Source: Solen grandis
Lineage: Eukaryota > Mollusca > Bivalvia > Adapedonta > Solenidae
Direction: 5' to 3'
Length of the DNA stretch: 64,000 nt
NCBI GenBank assembly: GCA_021229015.1
Contig: CM037794.1
Coordinates: 45,319,436-45,383,435 of the forward strand
Part shown: positions 45,009 to 53,922 of the stretch, piece after piece
Numbering within the stretch: the first letter of the stretch is position 1
Layout of the letters: each line of letters starts with the position of its first letter
Position numbers and translations under genes: made by a program
The notes under the pieces: model-generated
Told to the model about the DNA's origin: nothing
Seen by the model: the letters and a program-made list of their open reading frames with translations, nothing else
Database searches by the model: none

Positions 45009-45276
45009 TTTTCCCGAGTTAATTTTTTTTTTTAACTCGGGAAAACAAAGTTATTTTTGTTTTCCCGTGTTAAATTTTTTTTTTAACTCGGGAAAACAAA
45101 AGAATATTGTTTTCCCGAGTTAATTTTTTTTTTTAACTCGGGAAAACAGTCATTTTTGTTTTCCCGTGTTATTTTTTTTTTTTAACTCGGGAAAACAAAA
45201 AATATTGTTTTCCCGAGTTAAATTTTTTTTTTAACTCAGGAAAACAAAAAATATTGTTTTCCCCTCGGGAAAACAA
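45009..45276. repeat. Left-arm array: 5 palindromic units plus a truncated one
   Basis: Units of about 48-51 bp consist of GTTTTCCCGAGTTAA, a run of 8-12 T, TTAACTCGGGAAAAC and a short spacer. Each unit is itself a hairpin. Alternate units carry CCCGTGTT instead of CCCGAGTT. The innermost unit is collapsed to gttttcccctcgggaaaac. Confidence 0.93.
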
Positions 45277-46169
45277 AAAATTAAGTCGTGCGCACGACTT
45301 AATTAGCCAATCAAATCCGCTTATTATGTTGTGGCCACGACTTAATAAGTTGTGGGAACGACATAATTGGCCAATCAGAGCCCTCCGCCAGAGTCACGAG
45401 GGCTGCAAAGTTCTGTCCTAAGTTATACAATCATAATTTATCAAATTCAAAACAATAGCTTTAAAAGGGATGCAACGTTTAAAAATGTTTATTTTCTTTT
45501 TTTTCTCTTTTTTTTTGGGGGGGGGGGGGGGTGTTGTTTTATTGACACAATCTTTGTTTTTGTCACTAATTGGATTCTCACTTGGCTATTTATTACCAAC
45601 ATTGTTTGTGATAATCATTGAACACTCATTCATTTGTGCTAAATTTCTGGAATAACAACTTTACAACAAACACAACAGTGTCAGATATTGACGCCCACTC
45701 TTATTTTTTACTTTTAGCTCATAATGTTGATATATTTCTTTCAGTTGTAAGCATTATGCTAAAATAACATTTGGCAATACAAATTCTAATATGTGTGTGT
45801 CTGTCTTCCTTTTTAACACCCAACCCATCTCCCCAGATACACTCACACTCACAGACTGCATATCTGTAGCCAGTATTTATTTATACGCACACAGTTTACT
45901 TATTTACACAGTACTTGTACACTGGTGACATTTGCAAACAAAATATACATATATGAGGGAGCTTGCTCCTACAGCAGCCATCTGATCAGGGTCTGTACAG
46001 TCTATAATTTTGATATAGAAATTCATGAAGTGCCTAAAAGGCAACAGCAAAATCATCTGTAAGTTTGCAGAAGCAGTGTTGTAAAGGGATCTAGAAACCT
46101 TTAAAGATGCATGTTGTTTAAAAAAATGTTTTAATGTACTATTAAACTTGCTGAAGAGAACACCTCAAC

Positions 46170-46432
46170 TGAGGAAAATCTTAAGAGACCACCCTTTGGT
46201 CTAACATGTACAAGTATTCAAATGGCGATAACTCTTAAATTAGTCATCCTAGAGTTATGGTTATTGTACACCGCACTTCTCCACACTGAGATCTATCTAC
46301 CTTTGAAGTTTCATGTTGATACATTTTACATTTTTTTGTGTAATGCTCCGGACAAAATTATGACGAACAGACGGACGGGAAGGACAAAGCGGCAACTTTA
46401 TGCTCCCCCTTCGGGAAGCATAAAAAAATCAG
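46170..46432 (-). repeat. Interspersed repeat inside the foldback interior
   Basis: Reads 'gttatggttattgtacaccg', gatctatctacctttgaagtttcatg, 'aatgctccggacaaaattat', gacgaacagacggacgggaagg and atgctcccccttcgggaagcat. This is the reverse orientation of the family at 3,830-4,380 and 59,650-60,810. Confidence 0.7.
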
Positions 46433-47641
46433 CATAAGATCTTTAAAAGTCAACATAAGGTTTAGGAATTCTAAACAGGATCTTGAAAATTCAAGATAAT
46501 ATCTTGATTATTCAAAATCAGTTTTCGATAATTCAAGATACAAAATCCTTGAAATTCGAGATAAAATCTTGAAAAAATCAGATAATTCAAGTAAACTACA
46601 CTAACTAGAAAGGGTATCGGACTGAGACTTGGATTTTTGCCTTTTGTATCCTAAGAATTACCAACTGACCGAATTCCATTAACTCTGTGTGATAGTTTCC
46701 CAGAATTATCTTGAAATTTCAAGACATATATTTCATACATATTTTAAGAACGAAAAGGATTAACAGAGAAATTCAAACTTTGATAAACAGACTATCTCGC
46801 CAAATGAAAAGCTAAAACCAGATCGGACATGCAATATATACTCAGAAAAAAGCATCTTTACATGCCTTTCCATTTGATTATCGTTGTCGAAACTTTCTGG
46901 ATCACTTCATAGCCTAAACTTATTGATAACGATGACCAATGCTGCTGCCTACACAATTCGTTCTCATAGTCTCGCGGTGAAGGAATATCCTTCTTATTTC
47001 AATTCAAATGGATGGTGTAATTTATGATTACATAATATTACATTATATATACATTATATAATTTAATTTACAAACAGCTCTCAGTACCTGTCCCAGAAGT
47101 TGTTTTTCTTGACCTAGACTCTGGGTTTGATGTTAAGTGCAAGAATAATGCTAAAACACGATCCCTCGGAATGTTTAAGCTGACTGTAAAATGTTTTCAC
47201 GTAAACAGTTATACGCCATTGTAAACAATGATTTTTGGTTGGTGACTATAAGCGAATTCAAACATATTTGCAGGTGATTATTACTTGTATCCTAAGTGTT
47301 TTAAGGAATATAGTCAATAAATGTAAAGTTTCTTTTTTGCTGAGTACATAATGCATGGAAATGGTGGGCGCTTTAAATTCTTACAGCCGGACTGGACCAG
47401 TAAACGCAACGGCCAGCTTGTTGGAGGTATAGTACTACAATTATTCAAAATATATTTTTAATATATATATATATAATAATATATAATATATATTTATATA
47501 TATATTTTAACTCAGACATTAACTCTGACTGAGGGCTCTGATTGGCCAATTATGTCGTTCCCACAACTTATTAAGTCGTGGCCACAACATAATAAGCGGA
47601 TTTGATTGGCTAATTAAGTCGTGCGCACGACTTAATTTTTT

Positions 47642-48082
47642 GTTTTCCCGAGTTAAAAAAAAAAAATAACACGGGAAAACAATATTTTTTGTTTTCCGAG
47701 TTAAAAAAAAAATTAACTCGGGAAAACAATATTTTTTGTTTTCCCGAGTTAAAAAAAAAATTTAACTCGGGAAAACAATATTTTTTGTTTTCCCGAGTTA
47801 AAAAAAAAAAATAACACGGGAAAACAAAAATGGCTTTGTTTTCCCGAGTTAAAAAAAAAAATTAACTCGGGAAAACAATATTTTTTTGTTTTCCCGAGTT
47901 AAAAAAAAAATTTAACACGGGAAAACAAAAATAACTTTGTTTTCCCGAGTTAAAAAAAAAATTAACTCGGGAAAACAATATTTTTTTGTTTTCCCGAGTT
48001 AAAAAAAAAATTTAACACGGGAAAACAAAAATAACTTTGTTTTCCCGAGTTAAAAAAAAAAATTAACTCGGGAAAACAATAC
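47642..48082. repeat. Right-arm array: about 9 palindromic units
   Basis: Same units as the left arm in inverted orientation (A-runs in the middle), about 49-51 bp each. More copies than the left arm, so the arms have expanded or contracted independently. Confidence 0.93.
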
Positions 48083-48364
48083 CAAAAAAAAACTATTGCA
48101 CATGTCACCTCAGTGCCACCGTAGACATATGCAGCAGTGGTGAATATATCTATGAAATAGTGCAGACACGTAGGCCCTATCTGTAACCATGAGAAATAAT
48201 AGTTCATTCCGAAGCATTGTATCTTTTTATTGCTGATTTTAGTTGGCATTATGCTACATGCATTAATTATGTTATACGTATTGGCATAAAATGAAACAAA
48301 TGACTTATTTTCATACTTTGCACGCAAAGGCGGTAAAGTGTAATGTACGGGTTTGTACTAGGGT

Positions 48365-48402
48365 GTTAACCCGGAAGTCAAAGGTCAACACCACATGTCA
48401 AA
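48365..48402 (+). promoter_or_regulatory. Probable core promoter of the VIP36-family gene
   Basis: CCGGAAGT (an ETS-type site) at 48,371-48,378, TCAAAGGTCA (a nuclear-receptor half-site pattern) at 48,378-48,387 and AAAATGGCGTCC (YY1/initiator-like, overlapping the ATG) lie within 40 bp. The motifs are seen; function is inferred. Confidence 0.4.
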
Positions 48403-48529
48403 ATGGCGTCCTTCTACGTTTCGGCGTTTCAGATTATTCTATTTTTCATTTTTTCTATGAAAGTAATGTGTGCATTTGATACAAATGATTACTTAAAGAG
48501 AGAACACAGTCTTATCAAACCATACTCAG
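48403..48529 (+). CDS. LMAN2: VIP36-family L-type lectin, first coding exon
   Basis: ATG opens 42 codons: a signal peptide with hydrophobic core IILFFIFS, a likely cleavage site after VMCA, then DTNDYLKREHSLIKPYS, which matches the mature N-terminus of vertebrate VIP36/VIPL ((H/Y)LKREHSLIKPYQG). The exon closes at G|GTAATG, phase 1. The family are type I membrane lectins that bind high-mannose glycoproteins and cycle in the early secretory pathway. The rest of the carbohydrate-recognition domain and the membrane anchor were not found in the remaining 15.4 kb, so the gene is partial here. LMAN2 and LMAN2L cannot be separated from this exon. Confidence 0.85.
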
Positions 48530-50142
48530 GTAATGAAATTTATATTTCATGAGTAATGTCTGTATGAACGACAAAAATCACCCAAAGAATTGTTCTGGAA
48601 CAGTTGTCAGAAAAATAATCATAAAAAAATATTCTCAATTAAAATACAGTCTTATGTAAATACGAATAAAGTATGATATCTATGCACGCATCATTAACAA
48701 AAATATTTTTAGGTTTACTTAGGTCTGACTCTTAAGATCTAATAGGTTGCTTTTAAAAATCTTGATATTTCCTGGTAGGATGGTGTTCCTTCATATCGCG
48801 GTGCAAATGACTGGAGCGGAAACAAATTATCAAGGAAGTCTTATCATCTATTTATTTCTGTATGTCAATGTTATTTCACCTTTGTACCATAATGTGAAAA
48901 CAATTTAATTTTTTTGCCTTTCTCAGAGATTCAGATTGGATCGGCCCTTCGGTCCAGGGCCGATAAAAGCTACAGATGACCGGAAAAAATAAACTCAGTA
49001 CGCCCATCGGGCCGATAAAAATACAGTTCATCAGACAATGTGACCGACAAATGTCTGTACCGGACGGTGAAATTTCGACAATTAACCCTTTACTTCATAG
49101 AGTCCCACTCTGACGCATTTACTTATTACTTCATACAGACGCATTTTGACTCAAATACCCGTTACTTCATGGAGACTCAATCTGACGCAGTCAGTTTTTA
49201 ACAGCATAAAAGTTCCTTATCGGCAAAAAAGACTAAATAGCAATGTTGCTGTTGAAACTTTAATCATATTACAATCTATATAAAACATGTGTTTGTTCTG
49301 AAAATAATTACATTAGAAACATTTTGATACTTGGAGTCGCCGGTTTGTATGCGTGTTCATAGGGACTCGTACGTTGTAAGAAATTTCGACCACCGGAAAT
49401 ATCGATATTTGCCAAAGTTTTTACGCATAAATATCTTTCTTTTTCATAATTACTGGATTCTTTAAATTCAAATACATATATCAATTAATAAAATCAGGAA
49501 TATGACTAAATAAATAGAATGATGCGTGTCAAGTTTCGTTTTCTTTTCTTCATGCCATTCAAGTTCTATCCAGTGGAAAATTACCTATGCAAATTTATTC
49601 TTCTCATGCTATTTTTTGAAATATTAGCGTCTGTCTATAAAAAGAACCAATAGAATTGTCAGATACCATAAATCACGTGCGACGTGGTCACAAGTGTCGT
49701 TAAAACCGGAAATCGCGAGTCTTCTAAGAAATAAACAGGCCGTTATAAAATGTTGGCAAGAAACTGTCAATGATGATTGAAAAACAAAGAGTAGATAAGG
49801 TATCAAAGGATGTCGATCTATTATTGGGGGAATAAAATATAAACTTTTAATTGATTTGTCAGCACTTCAAGTTAGATCGTATTTAAAGAACACGACTGTC
49901 GCAGAATGGAAAATCATTCTGACGAGTCGGATTTTTCGGATTTTGCTGAATTCTCCTTGACTTTGATTAGATAGAAAGTCATATAAATTACAATTCTGTG
50001 TTTGATTTGATAAACAATCAAAATATCTTATATGTCCAATCTTTCTCTCACTCATCATCTTCAAAATTCTAGAAGTATGAATGATCTCACATTTCCATTT
50101 AAAGTTAAATAATTTATTATTACCTGCTGTTTTCTTGAGTCA

Positions 50143-50179
<37 letters not shown>

Positions 50180-50609
50180 TTTATTTGTAAGATCTTTTAT
50201 GCTTAAGGGTTGGGTGGGTTCTCCATTGTGACATACTAATTCCGTACTGAATAAATGCATCCCTCCAGATACTAACTTGAATAACAATTATTTATTTCAT
50301 TTCTATATAAGTAAACAAGGTATCAGAAGATAGTCATAACAACATATTTACCTAGGAAATTATTTAACTGACTGAAGTTTTGAAACAATCTTGAATGATA
50401 TATTTCAAAGCAAAAAGAATAAATAAATAAATAAACTTGAAAGTTTGCTATAACAAAATTGTCCGAAGTTTTTCTTGTAATTTAGGACAAATGACTTAAA
50501 AAAAAAATGACCATTTAGGACAACTGTCCTAAGGAATGTGGGTCCAATCTGACTCACTGCTTTCTAATAACGTTTTCAAACATGTAATTTTTTGCCATGT
50601 TGGTCCTAC
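48530..50609. other. Lectin intron 1 / pre-gap sequence
   Basis: No further lectin exon was recognised. It contains a MITE-family fragment at 49,084-49,205 with three 'ttacttcatagag...ctctgacgca' motifs and a poly-T run of about 30 at 50,146-50,176. A GC-richer patch with accggaaatcgcgag at 49,704-49,718 could be a promoter. Confidence 0.45.
49084..49205. repeat. MITE-end tandem fragment
   Basis: Three degenerate repeats of taccctttacttcatagag followed by (tctgacgca) are related to the ends of the MITE at 27,910-28,150. Confidence 0.55.
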
Positions 50610-50709
50610 NNNNNNNNNNNNNNNNNNNNNNNNNNNNNNNNNNNNNNNNNNNNNNNNNNNNNNNNNNNNNNNNNNNNNNNNNNNNNNNNNNNNNNNNNNN
50701 NNNNNNNNN
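50610..50709. other. Assembly gap (100 N)
   Basis: A 100-N placeholder. The sequence right of it (aaatctttacgacagta) recurs at 50,868, so a local repeat probably broke the assembly. The gap separates the orphan lectin exon from the headless DYNC2I2. Confidence 0.98.
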
Positions 50710-51075
50710 AAATCTTTACGACAGTAGATTACCTGGGGGGATACATACTAAAACACGACATAATTTTTTCCGGGAGGATAACAGGGTAGGAATATCATCG
50801 TATAAAAATAAAAAATATAAAGAATCAAATAATGAAACAACATCACACTAAACATAATACGACACTAAATCTTTACGACAGTACATGGTTTTCGGCAATA
50901 CATAAAAAAAACAAACGAGTGAGCACATACATAAAGGGATTCTCAATCGTCAATATGAAAGATACGATGGAACGAAATACGCGATGGAACGAAATAAATG
51001 CGTTTCCCGGGGCTACTTAGTACCATCGCGAATGGACTGTATGTTATTCACACAGACATCATTATGGGCATATTA

Positions 51076-52350
51076 CGAGGGCGAGTCAATAAATAACTAG
51101 CCTATGACATCTCCGATCAACCAAGACATCCACGATTTTCACGCATTGTTTCAATACATGTACTATACCTGTGTACAAAACTACACATGTATACGGTCAT
51201 TTGTTTGTCAGATATTGAATGTCAAACATGGCTAGTGATGTAAAAGCAAGCTTTTCATCAAAAGTGGAGTACCGTGCTGTAATTCGGTACTTGCATTTAA
51301 AAGGTAAAACTGGTAAGGACATACATGCTGAGTTAGTTGATGTGTATGGGTCTTCTGCACCATCTTATTCTCAAGTTAAATTCTGGGTTGGGGAGTTTAA
51401 ACGCGGTAGAATGTCTTTAGAAGATGAAGCCAGGTCTGGACGCCGAGTTGATGCCACTGACGAAGAAATGTGTAATAAAGTCAGAGATCTGGTATACTCA
51501 GATAGGTGAAGTCAGGTTGAAGAAATAGCACAGGCATTAGACATTTCACATGGTACCGTTTCAACAATCTTGCATGATCGTTTAGGGATGCGCAAGCTTA
51601 CAGCCCGTTGGGTCCCAAAACCCTTAGCAATGAGCAAATTGCACCAAGAGCATCAGTATGCAGTGCGTTGTTGAAGCGTTTGAGGTCAAAAGATGAATTC
51701 CTTTTGCGTCTAGTTACTGTGGATGAGACTTGGGTGCATTATTATGAACCAGAAAATAAAGCCCAGAGTCGTCAGTGGGTAGGGCCGGGATCCCTAAGGC
51801 CAAAGAAGTTCAAGACTCAACCATCTGCTGGCAAAGTGATTGCCACAGTATTTTGGGACACAAAGGGTGTTATTTTGTTGGACATTTTACCCAAGAGAAG
51901 TACAATAACCAGAGCATAATATGCAAACTTGCTAGACCAGCTGAGGAACGCCATCCGCAAGAAACGCCGTGGTAAACTGTCCAAGGTGTTTTGCAAGAGA
52001 CAATGCAAGAGTCCACACTTGTAAAGTTGCAATGGATGCTGTGGAGCGAAATGGGTATGAATTAATACCACACCCTGCCTACTCACCAGACTTGGCTCCT
52101 AGCGACTTCTTCCTTTTTCCAAATTTGAAAAAGGATATACGTGGACGTCAATTCCAGTCTGACGAAGAAGTCGTGGCAACAGTTGAGGAGTGGTTCCATG
52201 GAAAGGACCCTGACTTCTTCACTTCTGGGCTGATGGCACTTGAACACCGTTGGTCCAAGTGCATAGCCCTGGAGGGAAATTATATTCAAAAAGAAGAGGT
52301 AGATCTCAACCCGAAATAGGTTAGGCTGGTTATTTATTGACCCGCCCTCG
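51076..52350 (+). mobile_element. Mariner-like transposon, full length but decayed
   Basis: TIRs CGAGGGCGAGTCAATAAATA (left) and CGAGGGCGGGTCAATAAATA (right, complement) lie inside TA duplications at 51,074-51,075 and 52,351-52,352. Length 1,275 bp is typical of mariner. The interior encodes a broken DD34D transposase. Confidence 0.95.
51219..52319 (+). pseudogene. Mariner transposase pseudogene (DD34D)
   Basis: The N-terminal helix-turn-helix part is in one frame (KVEYRAVIRYLHLKGKTG... SGRRVDATDEEM) up to an in-frame TGA at 51,507. The catalytic part continues in another frame at 51,608-51,919 (VTVDETWVHYY, GKVIATVFWDTKGV) to a TAA, and the rest at 51,969-52,319 (ARDNARVHT, YSPDLAPSDFFLFP, ALEHRWSKCI). 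The second and third catalytic Asp are 34 residues apart. At least two premature stops and two frameshifts make it inactive. Confidence 0.93.
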
Positions 52351-52542
52351 TACTATCTAAGACATTCTAATTCCACTATACAAACATTTCCAAATAAGAA
52401 TGTTCATTCAGTATACCTAAACTGTTACAAAAGAAGGACAGCAGAATAACTTTTAAATTTCTAACCCTTCAACATAAGAAAAGTTTTTAACCCTTTATCA
52501 TTAATCCTGTCGTTAACTGACATACAATAATATTTGGTAAAA

Positions 52543-53361
52543 CTTAAAGGGACTGCCTTCCAGATGCTATCAAAATTACCGTAAAAAATATATTAACTAA
52601 TTTTTGGACATAAATGTTATTAATTATGTTATTAATACTACCAATGGCCAGAAAAAATAATGATAATCTTATTATAATCAAATAAAATTGTTTCCGATCT
52701 TATCCAATATGGGGAGTTTCCAGTTTATAAATGAAACTTTGATTTCGTTATACGGACACTTCACATAGATCACGTGATCGATAAATGCATTGTCAATGAG
52801 AGTAGGGATCGAATTCAAATGGAACAAAACGGTTTTTGGGTTAACTGTTGATTTTCAAACATAAATACATCAATACTAATCTATGTCTACATAAAGGTTA
52901 AATCTCTTAGCTGTTGCCAAGTTGTTTTAAAGTATTAAGCTGTTATTGTTACAAATTACAATAACGTGTGCAATGCCTATGAGAAAGTCCCAAGTTTTGA
53001 AAAATACACTTAGTTGTCTATCAACAATTTGGCAACCAGGCTGTCGCTGTCGGCTCCGATTGTGTTCTTTATGTCGTCCCATCGCGTTACTAGTTGGCCG
53101 ATATTTACAAGTTTTTGTCTTAAGTGTTTCTGTCTTGCAGTAGGTGTATGCTTTTTGGTGCTCGCTGTTTTTTCGGCCACATTATAGTGCTTGAAATAGC
53201 TTGTTTGATTAGATGCATTTGTGCGAATGGGCACTTGCGCTGGCATGCGATTTTTCAGAAGTCTAATTTTAAAACTTAGGGCCTGCGTTTGTAACGCAGT
53301 AAAATTTGCGTTAGAAAAAACTTTTTCGTCAGTTAAGCATCTGTGGGGCAGTCCCTTTAAG
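52543..53361. mobile_element. TTAA-flanked TIR element (~815 bp) carrying a minus-strand ORF
   Basis: Left CTTAAAGGGACTGCC...CAGATGCT and right complement CTTAAAGGGACTGCC...CAGATGCT form about 25-bp TIRs with three or four mismatches. TTAA at both boundaries would fit a TTAA target duplication (piggyBac-type). The interior contains a 78-codon minus-strand ORF. No transposase is recognisable. Confidence 0.7.
53010..53246 (-). CDS. Hypothetical 78-aa ORF within the TTAA element
   Basis: The ORF starts MPAQVPIRTNASNQTS, has a basic segment (KKHTPTARQKHLRQK) and ends WDDIKNTIGADSDSLVAKLLIDN and a stop. The W..I...(I/L)G...D...AK.L(I/L)D pattern recalls a motif I associate with uncharacterised invertebrate zinc-finger/THAP-type proteins, from memory and uncertain. 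It is probably a captured host or transposon gene fragment. I do not assign a function. Confidence 0.35.
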   Translation of the reverse strand: MPAQVPIRTNASNQTSYFKHYNVAEKTASTKKHTPTARQKHLRQKLVNIGQLVTRWDDIKNTIGADSDSLVAKLLIDN

Positions 53362-53416
53362 AACCATATCAGTCAATAAGTAACATGGATTTTCTTCAAA
53401 ATAAGTGTTTAGAGAA

Positions 53417-53705
53417 TCCACCCTGTAACTGGATGGAGGTCATGGAATTGATCCCTGGACACAACATAACAAAGTTGTTAAAATTTTACGTGCATATCCC
53501 AGTTGCTTGACTCTCAGCACATAAGAGTAAATCCAAGACTAGTCTAGATACGGTAATGTAACAGGTGTTATTGTAGTATCATGTCACATTTTTATGGTGT
53601 GATTTTGAAGTGAGGCAAAATTTTATCTACCATAAATAGAATAGTTCCAAAATGACTGATATATATATTGTTTGTAGGATGTTAAACCTGAGCAAACAAG
53701 CAAGC
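53417..53705 (+). mobile_element. SINE family A, degenerate
   Basis: gaggtcatggaattgatccctgg corresponds to the B-box region of the intact copy at 58,390. The end gttaaacctgagcaaacaagcaag matches its tail. It lies just upstream of the first recognised DYNC2I2 exon. Confidence 0.65.
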
Positions 53706-53789
53706 AAACATCGTACAGTTTCTGTGAAGCAGATCACATGTTATGACATAGTGCATCTGTATAAAAGTGGAATTATTCATGTTTTTCAG

Positions 53790-53922
53790 ATTATAACATT
53801 AACTGGGAGGATGACTCAACTGCGGTGTCTGTGAGCCACACCCTGTGTAACCCAGACCTGCTTGGGAAGTTCCAGGTCACAGGGCTATCATGGAACTCTA
53901 CAGGATCTGTCATAGCTGCCTC
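53790..53922 (+). CDS. DYNC2I2: DYNC2I2 exon a (first recognised)
   Basis: Acceptor GTTTTTCAG|AT, entering in phase 1. It encodes YNINWEDDSTAVSVSH...LLGKFQVTGLSWNSTGSVIAA. The donor is CCTC|GTATCC, phase 2. The NW...VTGLSWNSTGSV run corresponds to the start of the WDR34 propeller. Confidence 0.9.

Larger units (their letters stand above)
44962..48122. mobile_element. Foldback-like element with long palindrome-array TIRs
   Basis: Outer ends are perfect inverted repeats (ACGGTGGCACTGAGGTGACA...), flanked by an identical 8-bp direct repeat AGACATAT at 44,954-44,961 and 48,123-48,130. The left arm (44,962 to about 45,395) and right arm (about 47,521 to 48,122) are complementary over their outer end, a tandem array of short palindromes and a common inner block (AATTAAGTCGTGC palindrome, cttattatgttgtggcca, ggccaatcagagccctc). 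The interior of about 2.1 kb has no transposase. An 8-bp duplication occurs with hAT, P and some other superfamilies; foldback structure is secondary, so the superfamily is left open. Confidence 0.88.

Noticed and set aside
45009..45276. CRISPR array or bacterial attachment sites from palindromic repeats
   Set aside because: Spacers are near-identical AT strings and the array is mirrored at 47,642-48,082; it belongs to a transposable element.
47962..48327. 121-aa minus-strand ORF
   Set aside because: It runs through the palindromic array (repeated FFFNSGKQ) and has no family resemblance.
49906..49974. Short ATG ORF (MENHSDESDFSDFAEF...) as the missing DYNC2I2 N-terminus
   Set aside because: It stops after 22 codons with no usable donor before the stop and no resemblance to the expected region.
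51219..52319. A host SETMAR-type domesticated transposase
   Set aside because: Intact TIRs and TA duplications with stops and frameshifts mark an ordinary dead mariner copy.
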